DNA from: JBBKWJ01 sp037968895 | GTDB taxonomy: Bacteria > Actinomycetota > Acidimicrobiia > Acidimicrobiales > SZUA-35 | Direction: 5' to 3' | Assembly (NCBI GenBank): GCA_037968895.1 | Contig: JBBKWJ010000175.1 | Coordinates: 1 to 64,000 of the forward strand | DNA length: 64,000 nt | Translations under genes and position numbers: made by a program | In this document: positions 62,595 through 64,000 of the stretch, piece after piece | How the letters are laid out: each line of letters opens with the position of its first letter | How positions within the stretch are numbered: position 1 is the first letter of the stretch | The notes under the pieces: model-generated | What the model saw: only the letters and a program-made list of their open reading frames with translations | Told to the model about the DNA's origin: nothing | Database searches by the model: none

Positions 62595-63141
62595 GGCAGC
62601 CCTGTCGACGTTCCTCGTCGGCGGCGCTCGCTCGGGAAAGTCGACCTTGGCCCAACGTCTTGCCCTGGCCACAGGTGGGCCGGTGACGATCGTGGTGACC
62701 GCTGAACCGAGCGATGAAGAAATGGTGGAGCGGATTGAGCGCCACCAACTCGAGCGACCGATGGGTTGGACAACAGTAGAGGCGCCCCGCGGTCTTGTCG
62801 GCGCCGTTGCCGCCGTACCTCCTGAGCGGTGCATCGTGGTCGATTGTCTGACCCTCTGGCTGACCAATCTCTTGCTCGATGGGCAATCGGTTGCGGCTAT
62901 TGAGCGTGAGGTCGACTTGGCAGTCACGGCGTTGACACAGCGACAAGCGGACGTCATCGTTGTCAGTAACGAGGTCGGCCTCGGGATTGTGCCGGGCGAC
63001 GCTCTATCTCGGTCGTTCCGAGACATCCAGGGGCGCTGTAATCAACGTTTTGCTAGCCAATTCGACCGTTCGCTGTTCGTGGTCGCAGGCAACGTTCTCC
63101 CATTGGTCGCCCCCGAAACTGCGTGCGAGGAACTCAATTGA
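62584..63141 (+). CDS. cobU: Adenosylcobinamide kinase / phosphate guanylyltransferase
   Basis: A 185-residue CobU: FLVGGARSGKSTLAQRLA (P-loop), TAEPSDEEMVERIERHQLERP (His), VVDCLTLWLTNLL and VSNEVGLGIVPGDALSRSFRDIQGRCNQ. Start TTG62584 overlaps the cobO stop by 11 bp; the upstream in-frame start at 62554 is deeper in cobO. Salvages cobinamide. Confidence 0.88.
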   Translation: MTTRAALSTFLVGGARSGKSTLAQRLALATGGPVTIVVTAEPSDEEMVERIERHQLERPMGWTTVEAPRGLVGAVAAVPPERCIVVDCLTLWLTNLLLDGQSVAAIEREVDLAVTALTQRQADVIVVSNEVGLGIVPGDALSRSFRDIQGRCNQRFASQFDRSLFVVAGNVLPLVAPETACEELN

Positions 63142-64000
63142 CGGTCGACCATGACGTTGCCCTAGCTATAGCGACGACGATCGATCAGGCTAGCTTTGAC
63201 GCCGTTGCTGCTCGCGCGGCGTCGACATTGCGTCCGGCTGGCGCATTCGGTCGGCTCGATGAGACTGCAGCGTGGCTTGCGGGCTGGCAGCGGACCGATC
63301 AGCCGGCGATCACTAGGCCGGGAGTAATCATTTTCGGGGCTGACCACGGAGTTGCCGCCCGAGGAGTGAGTAGCTACCCGGCCGAGATAACTGCGCTAAT
63401 GAAAGACGCAATCTTGAACGGGGTCGCCACATCTTCGGCGCTGGCCGCAGCGGCTGGTGCCGAGCTTCGCTTCGTAGACGTTGGGGTTGGTAACCCGACT
63501 GAAGACTTCACGATCACCGATGCGATGACAGAGGCACGCTTCCAGTCGTCGTGGGATGCCGGCGCTGAGGCGGTGCGGTCCTGCGACTACGACGTACTCA
63601 TTCTCGGCGAGCTTGGAATTGGCAATACAACCTCGGCCGCAGCCATTGCCGCTGCGCTGCTTGGGGGAGGCGGTCAGGCGTGGGCTGGTCGCGGCACCGG
63701 GGTCGATGACGACGGACTCGCTCGAAAGGTCGAAACCGTCGATGCTGGTATTGCCCGGCTTGGCGTCAACCCAGAGCCACGTTCGGTCTGGCGCGCGGTC
63801 GGTGGGGCCGAGTTGGTTGCGATGGCTGGTGCATGCGTCGAGGCGCGTCGCCGCTCTATCCCGCTTGTCCTCGACGGCTTCATTGCCACCGCAGCCTTGC
63901 TCCCGTTGCACATCATGGCGCCCGGGATTCTTGACCACACGATTGCGGGACACCGCTCGGCCGAGCGCGGCCATCACCGATTGCTCGAAGCGATTGGAAA
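63138..64000 (+). CDS. cobT: Nicotinate-nucleotide-dimethylbenzimidazole phosphoribosyltransferase, 3' end outside window
   Basis: From TTG63138 (4 bp overlap with cobU) the frame runs open to the window end, at least 287 residues. ARAASTLRPAGAFGRLDE, FGADHGVAARGVSSYPAEIT near 70 and GELGIGNTTSAAAIAAALLG near 158 are CobT motifs; the final catalytic Glu would lie beyond the edge. It activates the lower ligand base for cobalamin assembly. Confidence 0.9.
   Translation, partial: MTVDHDVALAIATTIDQASFDAVAARAASTLRPAGAFGRLDETAAWLAGWQRTDQPAITRPGVIIFGADHGVAARGVSSYPAEITALMKDAILNGVATSSALAAAAGAELRFVDVGVGNPTEDFTITDAMTEARFQSSWDAGAEAVRSCDYDVLILGELGIGNTTSAAAIAAALLGGGGQAWAGRGTGVDDDGLARKVETVDAGIARLGVNPEPRSVWRAVGGAELVAMAGACVEARRRSIPLVLDGFIATAALLPLHIMAPGILDHTIAGHRSAERGHHRLLEAIG

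Noticed and set aside
1..64000. CRISPR arrays, prophage, insertion sequences, toxin-antitoxin pairs or defence islands
   Set aside because: I looked for regularly spaced repeats, transposase or integrase motifs, and small paired genes and found none; RecBCD is the only defence-related system seen.

Overview
The window is about 64 kb of gene-dense chromosome with moderately high GC. Genes are nearly all single-domain metabolic or housekeeping genes, packed with 4-8 bp overlaps, GTG/TTG starts and acidic products. Together with the menaquinone genes, Thr/Pro-rich LPXTG surface protein, short lipoproteins and a GlnR-like operator, this suggests an actinobacterium, most likely a marine Acidimicrobiia (Ilumatobacter-like) lineage. 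The lineage is inference. I see no rRNA, tRNA, insertion sequence, prophage or CRISPR array.

Region by region. (1) 1-1.4 kb: an aminoglycoside-phosphotransferase-fold kinase cut by the window edge, and a META-domain lipoprotein. (2) 1.4-9.1 kb: a purine catabolism operon: Rieske fusion protein, guanine-deaminase-like enzyme, an FAD plus 2Fe-2S fused subunit and a Mo subunit of a xanthine dehydrogenase-type hydroxylase, and a shortened YgfK-like iron-sulfur flavoprotein. (3) 9.1-24.8 kb: an LPXTG protein, then a double-strand-break repair block, recC-recB-recD on the minus strand and sbcD-sbcC on the plus strand, around an ABHD14-like lipoprotein and an M23-DUF4214 protein. (4) 24.8-31.8 kb: a second purine/ureide operon: allantoate or carbamoyl amidohydrolase, N-carbamoyl-D-amino-acid hydrolase-like enzyme, a 2Fe-2S-Mo hydroxylase without FAD domain, an SsnA-like amidohydrolase, and an MFS transporter. 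Both purine operons carry the same TCAACAA-N-TTGTTGA-type operator candidate. (5) 31.8-38 kb: DUF445 and DUF2889 proteins, GluQ, MFS, acyltransferase, patatin. (6) 38-40.9 kb: Amt with a GlnR-like operator, then ProA. (7) 40.9-47.1 kb: a TmpA/TmpB-like pair for 2-trimethylaminoethylphosphonate breakdown with a divergent LysR regulator, followed by redox proteins, an EEP-family phosphohydrolase and a PhoD phosphatase. (8) 47.2-49.9 kb: EamA exporter, nucleotidyltransferase, lipoprotein. (9) 49.9-58.8 kb: menaquinone genes menE, menF, menB, menD, menH and menC, placed on alternating strands. (10) 58.9-64 kb: cobalamin riboswitch and an uptake/salvage operon btuF-btuC-btuD-cobO-cobU-cobT, the last cut by the window end.

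The most unusual structures are: a dispersed palindromic element in three copies with compensating core changes, one copy inside the tmpA reading frame and one filling exactly the menF-menB gap; two separated purine hydroxylase loci that contain YgfK/SsnA/XdhD-type proteins in reduced forms; and the fused Rieske protein that opens the first of them. A recurrent theme is scavenging of organic nitrogen and phosphorus (purines, ureides, ammonium, phosphonate, phosphoesters) and of corrinoids.
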